DNA of 64,000 nt, from NCBI RefSeq assembly GCF_007830495.1, contig NZ_VLKW01000002.1:270270-334269 (forward strand), written 5' to 3'. The position numbers and the translations under genes were made by a program. The stretch comes from Pseudoduganella flava. Its GTDB lineage: Bacteria > Pseudomonadota > Gammaproteobacteria > Burkholderiales > Burkholderiaceae_D. Positions 1 to 8,877 of this stretch are shown here, piece by piece. Each line of letters begins with the position of its first letter. Within the stretch, counting starts at the first letter, position 1. Below the pieces are notes generated by a model, which was not told the origin of the DNA, searched no databases, and worked only from the letters and a program-made list of their open reading frames with translations.

Positions 1-696
1 GTTCAGGCCGCGCATGAAGTCGAGCATGCGGAACGCGCCATAGGTCCAGCCGTACAGGGCTTCGCGGCGCGTGGCCGTGTCGCCGGGCGTGCCGCGGTAC
101 AAAGGCAGGTACATCAGGAAGCCGGGCTGGCCGGGGCCGCTGCCCTCCTGCACCAAGCGCACCTGGCCGGACAGCGCGGCCGTGCCCATGTCGCGGGCGC
201 GCGCCATCGCCTCATGGCGCACCGGCTCGGCAAACATGTCGAAGCCGAGGGCGCGGCGGTTCATCGCGTCGAGCGGCTCGATCATCACGACCGCGCTCTT
301 CGCACCGTCCGGGCGCGCGCCGGGCGGACGTTCCAGCAGCGACACGCCGATGCCCTGGATGCCGGGATAGAATTGACGCAACCGCAACGTGCCGACATAG
401 GTGCGGAACTCGTCGACCTGTGGCAGCAGCGGCGAGGCGACGACGTATGCCTGGGCGCCGCGCAGCACCTGCTCGAACGTCGCGATGCGCCGCACGACCC
501 GCAGCGCCAGGTCGCGCACGCGGTAGTCGAATTCGGCATGCACTTGCCGGTCGTGGCTCGTGCGCAGGCTGTTCCAGACAAGCGCCGTGGCGATCAGCCC
601 GGCGCACAGCGTGCCCACGCCGACGGCGAGCGGCAACAGCCGGGCGGCGCGGCGGTTCGACGGCTGCGATGCGGAAGGCGGCGGCGATGTCTGCAT
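1..696 (-). CDS. CHASE-domain membrane sensor (probable histidine kinase), C-terminus off window
   Basis: The first 232 codons lie in the window. Seen: a hydrophobic membrane helix at about residues 18-38, then an extracytoplasmic region with the CHASE signature FYPGIQGIGV at about residues 110-120, followed by a second run of CHASE-like sequence to the window edge. CHASE domains bind small extracellular ligands and sit in front of kinase or cyclase modules. The catalytic part is not visible, so kinase identity is inferred from the LuxR-type response regulator encoded 103 bp upstream on the same strand, which suggests a two-component operon with the regulator first. It could instead be a CHASE-GGDEF or CHASE-EAL protein. 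The start is the ATG at 694-696. Confidence 0.75.
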   Translation of the reverse strand, partial: MQTSPPPSASQPSNRRAARLLPLAVGVGTLCAGLIATALVWNSLRTSHDRQVHAEFDYRVRDLALRVVRRIATFEQVLRGAQAYVVASPLLPQVDEFRTYVGTLRLRQFYPGIQGIGVSLLERPPGARPDGAKSAVVMIEPLDAMNRRALGFDMFAEPVRHEAMARARDMGTAALSGQVRLVQEGSGPGQPGFLMYLPLYRGTPGDTATRREALYGWTYGAFRMLDFMRGLN

Positions 697-799
697 GCCC
701 GCCATCGTACTACCGGGGCCGGCTCGTCAGCGCTCTTTTCGTTGTTGAATTGTTACTGCCAGCCATTGTTGCTGGGAGTACAGGCTTAGGAGCGGCGCC

Positions 800-1438
800 T
801 CACGGCTCGAGAATGCCGCGCCGGATCGCGATCGTGACGGCATGGGTGCGGTCCCGCGCGCCCAGCTTGCCCAGCACGGTGCTCATGTGCGCCTTCACGG
901 TTTCCTCGGCGATGCCGAGGGCCTGGGCGACGCGCTTGTTCGAATTGCCGTCGGCGACCAGGCTCAGCACTTCCGTCTCGCGGGCGGACAGCGCATCGGC
1001 ATCGATGTGCGCCGCCAGTTCGATGGCGATCTCGGGCGGGATGTGGCGCTGGCCCGCATGCACGCGGGCAATCGCATCGGCCAGTTCCGTGCGCAGCATG
1101 CTTTTCAGCAGATAGCCCATCGCGCCGGCCTTCAGCGCGCGCAGCACCTGCACGTCGCCCTTGTAGGTCGTCAGCACGATGATGCGGGCCTGCGGCGCGA
1201 TCTCGCGGATCGCCACGATCGCATCGAGCCCGTTCATGACGGGCATCTGCAGGTCCATCAAGGTGACGTCCGGCCGGTGCCGCACGTACTGTTCCAGCGC
1301 GCTGCGGCCGTCCCCGGCCTCGGCCACGAGTTCGAAGCGGTCGCCGATCGACAGCACGGCGGCGATCCCCTCGCGCAGCAGCGGGTGGTCGTCCACCACC
1401 ATCACGCGCACCGGCGCGCCGCTGGCTAAGTCCCGCAC
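800..1438 (-). CDS. NarL/FixJ-type response regulator
   Basis: About 212 residues. Seen: receiver domain with acidic pocket DD at residues 16-17, phospho-acceptor Asp62 in the context LMDLQMP, and a C-terminal LuxR-type helix-turn-helix from about residue 145 (LSARETEVLSLVADG, then KRVAQALGIAEETVKAHM). Such proteins bind DNA as dimers after phosphorylation. No ATG fits the reading frame near the receiver domain. The chosen start is the GTG at 1436-1438, preceded by GGGAAG at six bases; another GTG at 1409-1411 directly before the RVMVVDD strand is also possible. The CHASE sensor follows downstream and is the likely partner. Its 5' side faces the divergently transcribed regulator at 1640. Confidence 0.85.
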   Translation of the reverse strand: MRDLASGAPVRVMVVDDHPLLREGIAAVLSIGDRFELVAEAGDGRSALEQYVRHRPDVTLMDLQMPVMNGLDAIVAIREIAPQARIIVLTTYKGDVQVLRALKAGAMGYLLKSMLRTELADAIARVHAGQRHIPPEIAIELAAHIDADALSARETEVLSLVADGNSNKRVAQALGIAEETVKAHMSTVLGKLGARDRTHAVTIAIRRGILEP

Positions 1439-1639
1439 GATGTGCTTCCCATGATGTGCTCCCGCTGTGATGGCGCCTGCCGCGCCGATGCCGCATCTTA
1501 CACGCGCGCCGCCGGCGCGGGCAGGGCGCCGGGCGCCGTTGCCCCTTTCGGGGGAGCGCGGTGGCAGCACATCGGGGCACCTTGCGCGGCCACGATGTGG
1601 GATGGGCCGCGGCCACATCCACGCGTACGCTCTCGCGGC

Positions 1640-2998
1640 ATGGACATCATCGATTCCGGCGGCATCGTCTTCGGCCGCCACACCTTCGACCCGGCCCGCT
1701 GCGAGCTGCACACGGCCGGCCGCGCCGCCGTGCCGCTGGGGCAGCGCGCCGGCCGCCTGCTCGACGCGCTGATCGGCGCGCACGGGCGGGTGCTGTCGCG
1801 CGACGACCTGCTGCGCTCCGTCTGGCCGGGCCAGGACGTCCCCGACGGCAACCTGCGCGTGCAGATCGCCGCGCTGCGCCGCGCGCTGGCCGAGGACCGG
1901 GAATTGATCGGCACCGTGGCTGGCCGCGGCTACCTGTTTGCCGGCCACGCCGAGCGGCGTGCCGGTGCGCGGCCGGCGCTGCCCGCACCCGTCCCCTGCA
2001 TCGGCCGGGGCGAACTGGTGGATGCCGTGCTGGCGCGCTGCGCCCAGGTCCGCTTCGTCACGCTGGCCGGCACCGCCGGCATCGGCAAGACGGCGCTGGC
2101 GCTGGCGGCCGCGCACCAGCACGGCCATGCGGTGTGGGTCGAGCTGCAAGCGGTGGACGGGCCGGGCGTCGGCCGCGCCGTCGCCGCCGCGCTGGGGCTG
2201 GACGCCGCCGCATCGTCGGCACCTTCGGCGCTGGCCGCCCGGCTGCGCGACGTGCCGCTGCTGCTGGTGCTGGACAATTGCGAACACGTCGCCGACGCGT
2301 GCAGCGCGCTGGTCGAGACGCTGCTGCGGCAGTGCCCCGGCCTTGCCGTGCTGGCGACGAGCCGCCAGCCGCTGCTGGCCCATGGCGAGACCGTGATGCG
2401 CGTGCCCGCGCTGGCGCTGCCGGCGCCGGGCGAGGCGGATGCGGCGCGGCTGGGCGCAAGCGGCGCCGTCGAACTGTTCGTGCGGCGCGCCGGCGCCGAT
2501 GCCGGATTTGCGCCGGATGCGGCGGCGCTGGCATGCATCGGCACGATCTGCCGCCGGCTGGAAGGCTTGCCGCTGGCGATCGAGCTGGCGGCGGCCAGGG
2601 TGCCGGCGCTGGGCCTGGCGCAGGTGGCGGCCGGGCTGGCCGATACGCTCGACCTGCTGCTCGCAGGGGCAGGGGCAGGGCCGGCGCGAGCCCCATATTG
2701 CCCGCTACGGCCGCCGCCGCGCCACCGCACGTTGCGCGCCGCCCTCGACTGGAGCCACGTGCTGCTGCCGCCCGTCGCGCAGCTGGCGCTGCGCCGCATT
2801 GCCGCTTTTGCGTCGTGGTTTACGCTGGACGAGGCGGCGGCGGCGCTGCATCCCTGCCTGTCCCCATATGACACGATCGACGCGCTGGCCAGCCTGGCCA
2901 CGCACTCGCTGCTTGTCGTCGGCCACGACGTCCGTCCCGCCCGTTACCGGCTGCTCGCCACCACCCGCGCCTACGCCCTGGCGCTGAGCCATTGCTGA
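1640..2998 (+). CDS. Winged-helix / NB-ARC-like ATPase transcriptional regulator, probably truncated
   Basis: 452 residues. Seen: an N-terminal OmpR/PhoB-like winged helix (about 1-100, with DDLLRSVWPG and VAGRGYLFAG), then a P-loop GTAGIGKTAL near residue 150, Walker B LLLVLDNCEH, ATSRQPL, and the GLPLAIELAAARV motif of large STAND-type regulators. Full-length relatives usually continue several hundred residues with a helical repeat region. Here the protein stops straight after YRLLATTRAYAL, inside an 11-bp tandem repeat (2990-3022), which suggests loss of the C-terminus. The start ATG at 1640 gives the expected winged-helix N-terminus. Target genes are unknown; nearest neighbours are the two-component pair (divergent) and the arabinose cluster (downstream). 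Confidence 0.75.
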   Translation: MDIIDSGGIVFGRHTFDPARCELHTAGRAAVPLGQRAGRLLDALIGAHGRVLSRDDLLRSVWPGQDVPDGNLRVQIAALRRALAEDRELIGTVAGRGYLFAGHAERRAGARPALPAPVPCIGRGELVDAVLARCAQVRFVTLAGTAGIGKTALALAAAHQHGHAVWVELQAVDGPGVGRAVAAALGLDAAASSAPSALAARLRDVPLLLVLDNCEHVADACSALVETLLRQCPGLAVLATSRQPLLAHGETVMRVPALALPAPGEADAARLGASGAVELFVRRAGADAGFAPDAAALACIGTICRRLEGLPLAIELAAARVPALGLAQVAAGLADTLDLLLAGAGAGPARAPYCPLRPPPRHRTLRAALDWSHVLLPPVAQLALRRIAAFASWFTLDEAAAALHPCLSPYDTIDALASLATHSLLVVGHDVRPARYRLLATTRAYALALSHC

Positions 2999-3022
2999 TT
3001 CGTTGCTGATTCATTGCCGATT
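2990..3022 (+). repeat. Three 11-bp tandem repeats at the stop codon of the preceding gene
   Basis: Units CATTGCTGATT (2990-3000), CGTTGCTGATT (3001-3011) and CATTGCCGATT (3012-3022) follow each other without gaps. The TGA stop of the ATPase regulator (2996-2998) lies in the first unit. As 11 is not a multiple of three, a unit gained or lost would change the reading frame. Confidence 0.8.
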
Positions 3023-3034
3023 ATTTCGCGACTA

Positions 3035-3058
3035 CAATGCTCATTCAGCTGAGCATTG
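3035..3058. repeat. Inverted repeat, 9-bp arms and 6-base loop
   Basis: CAATGCTCA (3035-3043) and TGAGCATTG (3050-3058) are perfect reverse complements around TTCAGC. No T-run follows on either strand, so it is either a weak terminator for the upstream gene or a protein-binding site. It lies 30 bp before the operator of the symporter promoter. Confidence 0.5.
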
Positions 3059-3088
3059 CTGACGCAATGCGGCGGGATCGCGCTTCGT

Positions 3089-3156
3089 CGATATCAAAAA
3101 CGATATCGTAAATCGGGAAAATTTGATTGGATCGAATTCGCAAGCCCGCCTAACAT
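3089..3156 (+). promoter_or_regulatory. Operator plus promoter of the symporter / GH43 / mutarotase operon
   Basis: Dyad CGATATC (3089-3095), AAAAAC, GATATCG (3102-3108); 18 bp later TTGGAT (3127-3132) as -35; 18 bp later TAACAT (3151-3156) as -10. The same three elements with identical spacings stand before the arabonate dehydratase operon (6937) and ytfQ (21010). The dyad centre would lie about 64 bp upstream of the predicted transcription start, the usual place of a LysR-type recognition site, so activation by the GbpR-like regulator at 26745 is the leading inference. The predicted leader is about 165 nt. Confidence 0.7.
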
Positions 3157-3167
3157 CGGCGTGAGAT

Positions 3168-3179
3168 TGCAATATTGCA
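3168..3179. promoter_or_regulatory. 12-bp perfect palindrome at the predicted transcript start
   Basis: TGCAATATTGCA is its own reverse complement and lies about 12 bp after the predicted -10, so a bound protein could block initiation. It is absent from the two sister promoters at 6937 and 21010, so any control by it would be specific to this operon. Confidence 0.4.
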
Positions 3180-3329
3180 TCCAAAAAAATACAAGAGACG
3201 TCGGAGACCAGTCGCGTCGAGCCCTCCCATGCTCGGCAAACTCCCCTGTTCGGCCGAGTGGACCCCAAGGAGTGCCCCGCGGGTGGCCGGCGTACTCGCG
3301 TACTTCGCGAAAAGAAAGGTCGAGTAGAC

Positions 3330-4682
3330 ATGGAGAGACAGAAACTATCCACGCTGGAGAAGGTCGGCTTCGGGGCCGGGGACATGGCGCTGAACGTCGT
3401 GATCTCGTCGATGATGCTGATCATCACCTACTTCTACACCGACATCTACGGCCTGCACGTCGAAGACCTGGCCATGTTGCTGCTGGTCGTGAAGATCATC
3501 GGCGCGATCTCCGACTTGGCGATGGGCCAGATCACCGACCGCTACACGAACAAGTGGGGCCGCTACCGGCCGTGGTTCCTGTTCCTGGCCGTGCCGTACG
3601 GGATCTCCGTGTTCTTCGTCTTCATGACGCCGGACTTCCACTACGACGCCAAGCTGCTGTGGGCTTACTCGACCTATATCCTGATGACGGTGATGACGTC
3701 CGGCGTCGGCGTGTCGTACATTTCGCTGCCCAGCGCGCTGACGGCCGATCCGCAGGAGCGCCTGTCCGCCAACGGCTACCGGCTGTTCTTCGCCAAGATC
3801 GGCGCGTTCATGGTGACGATCATCGTGCCGATCCTGGCCGAGCGCTGGGGCCACGGCAACCCGGCCGCCGGCTACCAGGCGGCGATGGCCGTGATGGCCG
3901 CGATGGGCGTGGCGCTGTTCCTGTTCTGCTTCTTCACGACGACCGAGCGGGTGCGCCACGTCGTCGAGCGCCAGTCGCTGTGGTCCCAGCTGAAGGTCCT
4001 GCTGAAGAACGACCAGTGGCTGCTGCTGTGCGGCGCCTGCGTGACGGGCACGATCGGCTACGTGATCCGCGGCTCGGTGGCGATCTACTACGCCAAGTAC
4101 TACCTGGGTGGCGATGCGGGCGTCGTGTCGGCATTCCTGTCGACGGGCGTGGCGGCGGCGATCCTGTCGATGGTCGCATCGACGTGGATCACGAAGGCCT
4201 ATTGCAAGGTAAAACTGTTCCGCAACTCGCAGGTGATCGTCGCCTTGATCAGCGTGGCGATCTACGTGCTCGTCAAGCCGGGCGACATGGTGCTGGCATT
4301 CGTCCTGTACTTCCTGCTGTCCTTCATCGTCGACCTGCATGCGCCGGTGTTCTGGTCCGCGATCGCCGAGACGATCGACTACGGCCAGGTCAAGACGGGC
4401 AAGCGGGTGTCCGGCTTCGCGTTCGGCGGCATCTCCGTGTGCCAGAAGGCGGGCATGGGCATCGCCGGCGCGTTGGTGGGCGGCCTGTTCACGCTGTTCC
4501 ACTACGTGCCGAACGCCGCGCAGACGCCGCATGCGCTGAACGGCATCGCACTGATGCTGACCGTGATCCCGGGCTTCTTCCACCTGCTGATGGGCCTTTT
4601 CATGTTCAAGTACCGCATCAGCGACACCTACTACAACGAGGTCAAGGACCAGATGCGGGCCAATGGCTACGTGGCCGGCTGA
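3330..4682 (+). CDS. GPH-family sugar:cation symporter
   Basis: 450 residues with about twelve hydrophobic segments. Seen: N-terminal KVGFGAGDMALN and the conserved loop MGQITDRYTNKWGRYRPW typical of glycoside-pentoside-hexuronide (GPH) symporters (XynT/YicJ/MelB-like). These inner-membrane proteins import free sugars or short glycosides with a proton or sodium ion. The start ATG at 3330 is preceded by AAAGAAAGG; a longer in-frame reading from 3258 would add a basic tail not expected for the family. Next to an intracellular-type GH43 (26 bp spacing region) and an epimerase, so the likely cargo is an arabino-oligosaccharide or arabinoside, which the GH43 would then split. First gene of the operon controlled by the 3089 promoter. 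Confidence 0.88.
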   Translation: MERQKLSTLEKVGFGAGDMALNVVISSMMLIITYFYTDIYGLHVEDLAMLLLVVKIIGAISDLAMGQITDRYTNKWGRYRPWFLFLAVPYGISVFFVFMTPDFHYDAKLLWAYSTYILMTVMTSGVGVSYISLPSALTADPQERLSANGYRLFFAKIGAFMVTIIVPILAERWGHGNPAAGYQAAMAVMAAMGVALFLFCFFTTTERVRHVVERQSLWSQLKVLLKNDQWLLLCGACVTGTIGYVIRGSVAIYYAKYYLGGDAGVVSAFLSTGVAAAILSMVASTWITKAYCKVKLFRNSQVIVALISVAIYVLVKPGDMVLAFVLYFLLSFIVDLHAPVFWSAIAETIDYGQVKTGKRVSGFAFGGISVCQKAGMGIAGALVGGLFTLFHYVPNAAQTPHALNGIALMLTVIPGFFHLLMGLFMFKYRISDTYYNEVKDQMRANGYVAG

Positions 4683-4719
4683 CATGTGGCAGGCCGGATT
4701 TTTAGAAATGGAGAACACG

Positions 4720-5667
4720 ATGGGCGACGTCCTGAAACCCCTGATCGAGCAGCGTGCCGATCCCTACATCTACCGTCACACGGACGGCTATTACTACTTC
4801 ACGGCGTCGGTGCCGCAATACGACCGCATCGAACTGCGGCGCGCGAAGACCATCGAAGGCCTGGCCTCGGCGCAGACGCGCGACGTGTGGCGCAAGCCCG
4901 ACACGGGCGCGTACTCGGAGCTGATCTGGGCGCCGGAAATCCACTTCAACCAGGGCGCGTGGTACGTGTACTTCGCGGCGGCGCCGTCGCGCGAGATCAA
5001 GTACAAGCTGTTCCAGCACCGCATGTACGCGATCCGCAACACGAGCCAGAACCCGCTGGAAGGCGAGTGGGAATTCATGGGCCAGGTCGACACGGGCATC
5101 GACACGTTCTGCCTGGATGCGACGACGTTCACGCACAAGGGCCAGCTGTACTACCTGTGGGCGCAGAAGCACAACGACATCGAGGGCAACTCGAACCTGT
5201 ACATCGCGCCGATGAAGACGCCGTGGCAGATCGACGGCGAACCGGTCATGCTGAGCAAACCCGAACACGACTGGGAGTGCCGCGGCTTCCTCGTCAACGA
5301 GGGCCCGTCGGTACTGAAGAAGAACGGCAAGATCTTCATCAGCTACTCGGCCAGCGCGACGGATCACAACTACGCGATGGGCTTGCTGTGGGCGGACGAG
5401 AACGCCGACCTGCTGGATCCGGCGTCGTGGCACAAGTCGGAAAAACCGGTGCTGGAGACGTGCTACGAGCACAAGATCTACGGCCCCGGCCACAACAGTT
5501 TCACGGTGGCGGAAGACGGTTCAACCGTGCTCCTGGTGTACCATGCGAGGACTTATACTGAAATCGAAGGCGACCCGTTGTGGAACCCGGATCGCCATAC
5601 TTTCGTCAAACCCTTGCGCTGGACCGCGGATGGCATGCCGGACTTCGGCCGGCCTTCCATCGCTTGA
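4720..5667 (+). CDS. GH43 enzyme, probable cytoplasmic exo-alpha-1,5-L-arabinofuranosidase
   Basis: 315 residues, no signal peptide. Seen: the GH43 catalytic triad positions Asp14 (RADPYIY, general base), Asp133 (CLDATTF, pKa modulator) and Glu194 (LVNEGPSV, general acid), plus DGYYYFTASVPQYDRIELRRA, which resembles the GH43 group that includes bacterial exo-1,5-arabinofuranosidases. The start is the ATG at 4720 because GGAG ends seven bases before it; an ATG at 4708 in frame would add four residues. It lies directly after the symporter, so it probably trims imported arabino-oligosaccharides in the cytoplasm. Beta-xylosidase activity, common in GH43, is the main alternative. Confidence 0.85.
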   Translation: MGDVLKPLIEQRADPYIYRHTDGYYYFTASVPQYDRIELRRAKTIEGLASAQTRDVWRKPDTGAYSELIWAPEIHFNQGAWYVYFAAAPSREIKYKLFQHRMYAIRNTSQNPLEGEWEFMGQVDTGIDTFCLDATTFTHKGQLYYLWAQKHNDIEGNSNLYIAPMKTPWQIDGEPVMLSKPEHDWECRGFLVNEGPSVLKKNGKIFISYSASATDHNYAMGLLWADENADLLDPASWHKSEKPVLETCYEHKIYGPGHNSFTVAEDGSTVLLVYHARTYTEIEGDPLWNPDRHTFVKPLRWTADGMPDFGRPSIA

Positions 5668-5726
5668 CGCGGGCTAGGTAACCTGCCTGACACAAGCCCC
5701 GGCCGGCATCGACTACGGATACGAAT

Positions 5727-6788
5727 TTGGAACTGAGTATTGAACAGGAACCGTTCGGCACGACGCCGGACGGCGAACCGCTGTCGCTCTACACGCTGCG
5801 CAACCGCAGCGGGATGGTCGTCAAGATCACGAACTACGGCGGCATCATCACCGAGATGCACGTGCCCGACAAGCACGGCAACCTGGCCGACGTGACGTTC
5901 GGCTTCGACCATGCCGAGCCGTACTTCGGCGACTGCCCGTACTTCGGCGCGCTGATTGGCCGCTACGGCAACCGCATCGCGGCGGGGCGCTGCGAAGTGG
6001 ACGGCCAGGCGTTGCAGCTGGACGTCAACAACGGCCGCAACCACCTGCATGGCGGCACGCGCGGCTTCCACAAGGTGGCCTGGCATGCGGTGCCGATGGT
6101 GACGGACCTGACGATCGGCCTGAAGCTCACCTACCTGAGCCCGGACGGCGAGATGGGCTACCCGGGCAACCTGGACGTGACGGTCACGTACGAACTGAAC
6201 GACGCGAACGAGCTGCTCGTCAAATACCACGCGACGACGGACAAGGCCACCCCGGTCAACCTGACGCAGCACGCCTACTTCAACCTGGCGGGCCGCGGCT
6301 CGGTGCTGAACCACGAACTGGTGATCAACGCGGACCGCTACACGCCGATCGATGGCGAATCGATCCCGCTGGGCGCGCTGGCATCCGTCGACGGCACGCC
6401 GTTCGACTTCCGCACGCCGCAGACAGTGGGCGCACGGATCGACAGCGACGACGAGCAGCTGCGTAACGGCCTGGGCTACGACCACAACTTCGTGCTGAAC
6501 AAGCCGGAGTCGAACGTGCTGTCGCTCGCCGCGATCCTGCGCGAGCCGGAGTCCGGCAGGGTGCTGGAGCTGTACACGCAGGAACCGGGCGTGCAGTTCT
6601 ACAGCGGCAATTTCCTGGACGGCTCGCTGATCGGCAAAGGCTGGCAATACGCCCACCGCAGCGGCCTGTGCCTGGAACCGCAACACTTCCCGGACTCGCC
6701 GAACCGGCCCGAGTACCCGAACACGATCCTGCGGCCGGGGGAGACGTATTCGACGAGGTCGTTGTATCGGTTCACCGTGCAGCCATAA
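5727..6788 (+). CDS. galM: Aldose 1-epimerase (mutarotase)
   Basis: 353 residues, cytoplasmic. Interconverts alpha and beta anomers of free aldoses. Seen: NHLHGG near residue 97 and HAYFNLAG near residue 185 (conserved His residues), DHNFVL, and the C-terminal CLEPQHFPDSPN with the catalytic Glu. Length matches GalM. The start is a TTG at 5727; no ATG or GTG fits better, and GGAT lies a few bases upstream. Third gene of the operon from 3330; it would supply the anomer used by the sugar 1-dehydrogenase at 11502 after glycosidases release arabinose. Specificity for arabinose over galactose or glucose cannot be read from sequence. Confidence 0.9.
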   Translation: MELSIEQEPFGTTPDGEPLSLYTLRNRSGMVVKITNYGGIITEMHVPDKHGNLADVTFGFDHAEPYFGDCPYFGALIGRYGNRIAAGRCEVDGQALQLDVNNGRNHLHGGTRGFHKVAWHAVPMVTDLTIGLKLTYLSPDGEMGYPGNLDVTVTYELNDANELLVKYHATTDKATPVNLTQHAYFNLAGRGSVLNHELVINADRYTPIDGESIPLGALASVDGTPFDFRTPQTVGARIDSDDEQLRNGLGYDHNFVLNKPESNVLSLAAILREPESGRVLELYTQEPGVQFYSGNFLDGSLIGKGWQYAHRSGLCLEPQHFPDSPNRPEYPNTILRPGETYSTRSLYRFTVQP

Positions 6789-6812
6789 ACGTCGCCACGG
6801 GCTCGGCCTTCC

Positions 6813-6873
6813 AACCCCAACGCAAACCTGGGGTCCGACCCGCCGGGTCGGACCCCGGCTTCTGCTGCGGGTT
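6813..6873. repeat. REP-like palindrome, GGGGTC family type A
   Basis: Perfect 12-bp arms GGGGTCCGACCC (6830-6841) and GGGTCGGACCCC (6845-6856) around GCC, with weaker outer arms AACCC (6813-) and GGGTT (-6873). The same layout recurs at 58282. It sits right after the mutarotase gene and may also act as a transcript-end hairpin, though no T-run follows. Confidence 0.75.
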
Positions 6874-6936
6874 TTGGCCAGCTTGAACATTGAAGAGAAG
6901 CCGGTGCCTGTCGCCGGCTTTTGTTTTGCGCCCATC

Positions 6937-7004
6937 CGATACCTTTTTTCATATCGCAGCCAAATTTTTATTCATTGGAAAGGAATCATTGCGTTCTTTA
7001 ACAT
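6937..7004 (+). promoter_or_regulatory. Operator plus promoter of the arabonate dehydratase operon
   Basis: CGATA (6937-6941) and TATCG (6952-6956) separated by CCTTTTTTCA form the same 20-bp dyad seen at 3089 (reverse complement matches it at 17 of 20 positions). TTGGAA (6975-6980) and TAACAT (6999-7004) follow at exactly 18 bp and 18 bp. The coding start is 66 bp after the -10. Confidence 0.7.
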
Positions 7005-7070
7005 CTCGGAACATCGCAGCTCGACGAGGACAGCCAGTTCGCCGGGCCCAGCACAACACCGGAGGAATGC

Positions 7071-8813
7071 ATGTCTGAGACAAAGAAGAATGTAAAACTG
7101 CGCTCGGCCGAATGGTTCGGCACGCAGGACAAGAACGGCTTCATGTACCGCAGCTGGATGAAGAACCAGGGCATCCCGGACCATGAATTCCAGGGCAAGC
7201 CGATCATCGGTATCTGCAACACGTGGTCCGAACTGACCCCTTGCAACGCCCACTTCCGCAAGCTCGCCGAGCACGTCAAGAAGGGCATCATCGAAGCGGG
7301 CGGCTGGCCTGTCGAGTTCCCGGTCTTCTCGAACGGCGAATCCAACCTGCGCCCGACCGCGATGCTGACCCGGAACCTGGCGTCGATGGACGTCGAGGAA
7401 TCGATCCGCGGCAATCCGATGGATGCCGTCGTGCTGCTGGTCGGCTGCGACAAGACCACCCCGGCGCTGCTGATGGGCGCCGCATCGTGCGACATCCCGG
7501 CGATCGTCGTCACCGGCGGCCCGATGTTGAACGGTAAGCTGAACGGCAAGAGCATCGGCTCCGGCACCGCCGTCTGGCAGCTGCACGAACAAGTGAAGGC
7601 CGGCGAGATCTCGATGCACGACTTCCTCGCCGCCGAGGCGGGCCACTCGCGCTCGGCCGGCACCTGCAACACGATGGGCACCGCGTCGACGATGGCCTGC
7701 ATGGCCGAGGCGCTCGGCACGTCGCTGCCGCACAATGCCGCGATCCCCGCCGTCGACGCGCGCCGCTACGTGCTGGCGCACATGTCCGGCATGCGCATCG
7801 TCGAGATGGTGTGGGAAGACCTGCGCCTGTCCAAGATCCTGACCCGCGAAGCGTTCGAGAACGCGATCCGCGTGAACGCCGCGATCGGCGGTTCGACCAA
7901 TGCCGTGATCCACCTGAAGGCCATCGCCGGCCGTATCGGCGTTGACCTGGAGCTGGAAGACTGGACCCGCATCGGCCGCGGCACGCCGACGCTCGTCGAC
8001 CTGCTGCCTTCCGGCCGCTTCCTGATGGAAGAGTTCTACTATGCGGGCGGCCTGCCGGGCGTGCTGCGCCGCCTGGGCGAAAACGGCCTGCTGCCGAACA
8101 AGGACGCCTTGACCGCGAATGGCAAGACGATCTGGGAAAACAACAAGGACGCTCCGATCTATGACGAGGAAGTGATCCGCCCATTGGAAAACCCGCTGAT
8201 CAAGGATGGCGGCATCTGCATCCTGCGCGGTAACCTGGCGCCCCGCGGCGCCGTGCTGAAACCGTCGGCCGCATCGCCGCACCTGATGCAGCACCGCGGC
8301 CGCGCCGTTGTGTTCGAAGACTTCGACCACTACAAGTCGCGCATCATGGACCCGGACCTGGACGTGGACGAGAACTGCGTGCTGGTGATGAAGAACTGCG
8401 GCCCGAAAGGCTATCCGGGCATGGCCGAAGTGGGCAATATGGGCCTGCCGCCGAAGCTGCTCGCGAAGGGCATCAAGGACATGGTCCGCATCTCGGATGC
8501 GCGCATGAGCGGCACCGCCTACGGCACCGTCGTGCTGCACGTGGCGCCGGAAGCGATGGCCGGCGGCCCGCTGGGCATCGTCAAGGATGGCGACATGATT
8601 GCGCTGGACTGCGCCGGCGGCCGCCTCGACCTGGAGATCTCCGAGGAAGAGATGGCGGCCCGCCTGGCGGCCCGTGCCGAACAGAAGAACGACCTGCCGA
8701 AGTCCGGCTACGCCCAGCTGTACGTCGACCACGTGCTGCAGGCGGACCAGGGCTGCGACTTCGACTTCCTCGTCGGCCAGCGCGGATCGGCCGTGCCGAA
8801 GCACTCGCACTAA
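7071..8813 (+). CDS. L-arabonate dehydratase (IlvD/EDD family)
   Basis: 580 residues, the length of characterised pentonate dehydratases (EC 4.2.1.25). It removes water from L-arabonate to give 2-keto-3-deoxy-L-arabonate. Seen: Cys58, Cys126 (VGCDK) and Cys199 (GTCNTMG), which fit the three [2Fe-2S] ligands of Rhizobium L-arabonate dehydratase, and the conserved NGESNLRPTAML and DARMSGTAYGT stretches. A GGAGG Shine-Dalgarno lies just before the ATG. First gene of a run with AraD1, the semialdehyde dehydrogenase and the SDR, so the substrate is most likely L-arabonate; D-xylonate or D-fuconate are the alternatives for this subfamily. Cytoplasmic. Confidence 0.88.
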   Translation: MSETKKNVKLRSAEWFGTQDKNGFMYRSWMKNQGIPDHEFQGKPIIGICNTWSELTPCNAHFRKLAEHVKKGIIEAGGWPVEFPVFSNGESNLRPTAMLTRNLASMDVEESIRGNPMDAVVLLVGCDKTTPALLMGAASCDIPAIVVTGGPMLNGKLNGKSIGSGTAVWQLHEQVKAGEISMHDFLAAEAGHSRSAGTCNTMGTASTMACMAEALGTSLPHNAAIPAVDARRYVLAHMSGMRIVEMVWEDLRLSKILTREAFENAIRVNAAIGGSTNAVIHLKAIAGRIGVDLELEDWTRIGRGTPTLVDLLPSGRFLMEEFYYAGGLPGVLRRLGENGLLPNKDALTANGKTIWENNKDAPIYDEEVIRPLENPLIKDGGICILRGNLAPRGAVLKPSAASPHLMQHRGRAVVFEDFDHYKSRIMDPDLDVDENCVLVMKNCGPKGYPGMAEVGNMGLPPKLLAKGIKDMVRISDARMSGTAYGTVVLHVAPEAMAGGPLGIVKDGDMIALDCAGGRLDLEISEEEMAARLAARAEQKNDLPKSGYAQLYVDHVLQADQGCDFDFLVGQRGSAVPKHSH

Positions 8814-8877
8814 AAGAACATCCACCCGCCGGCACGCCGCTCATGTGGCGGTGCCGGCGTACCATTAGGAGACCCAT

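Noticed and set aside
3089..3108. A classic LysR T-N11-A box at the operator
   Set aside because: The dyad has even symmetry with T-N8-A and T-N12-A but not T-N11-A. The LysR link rests on position and context, not on that box.
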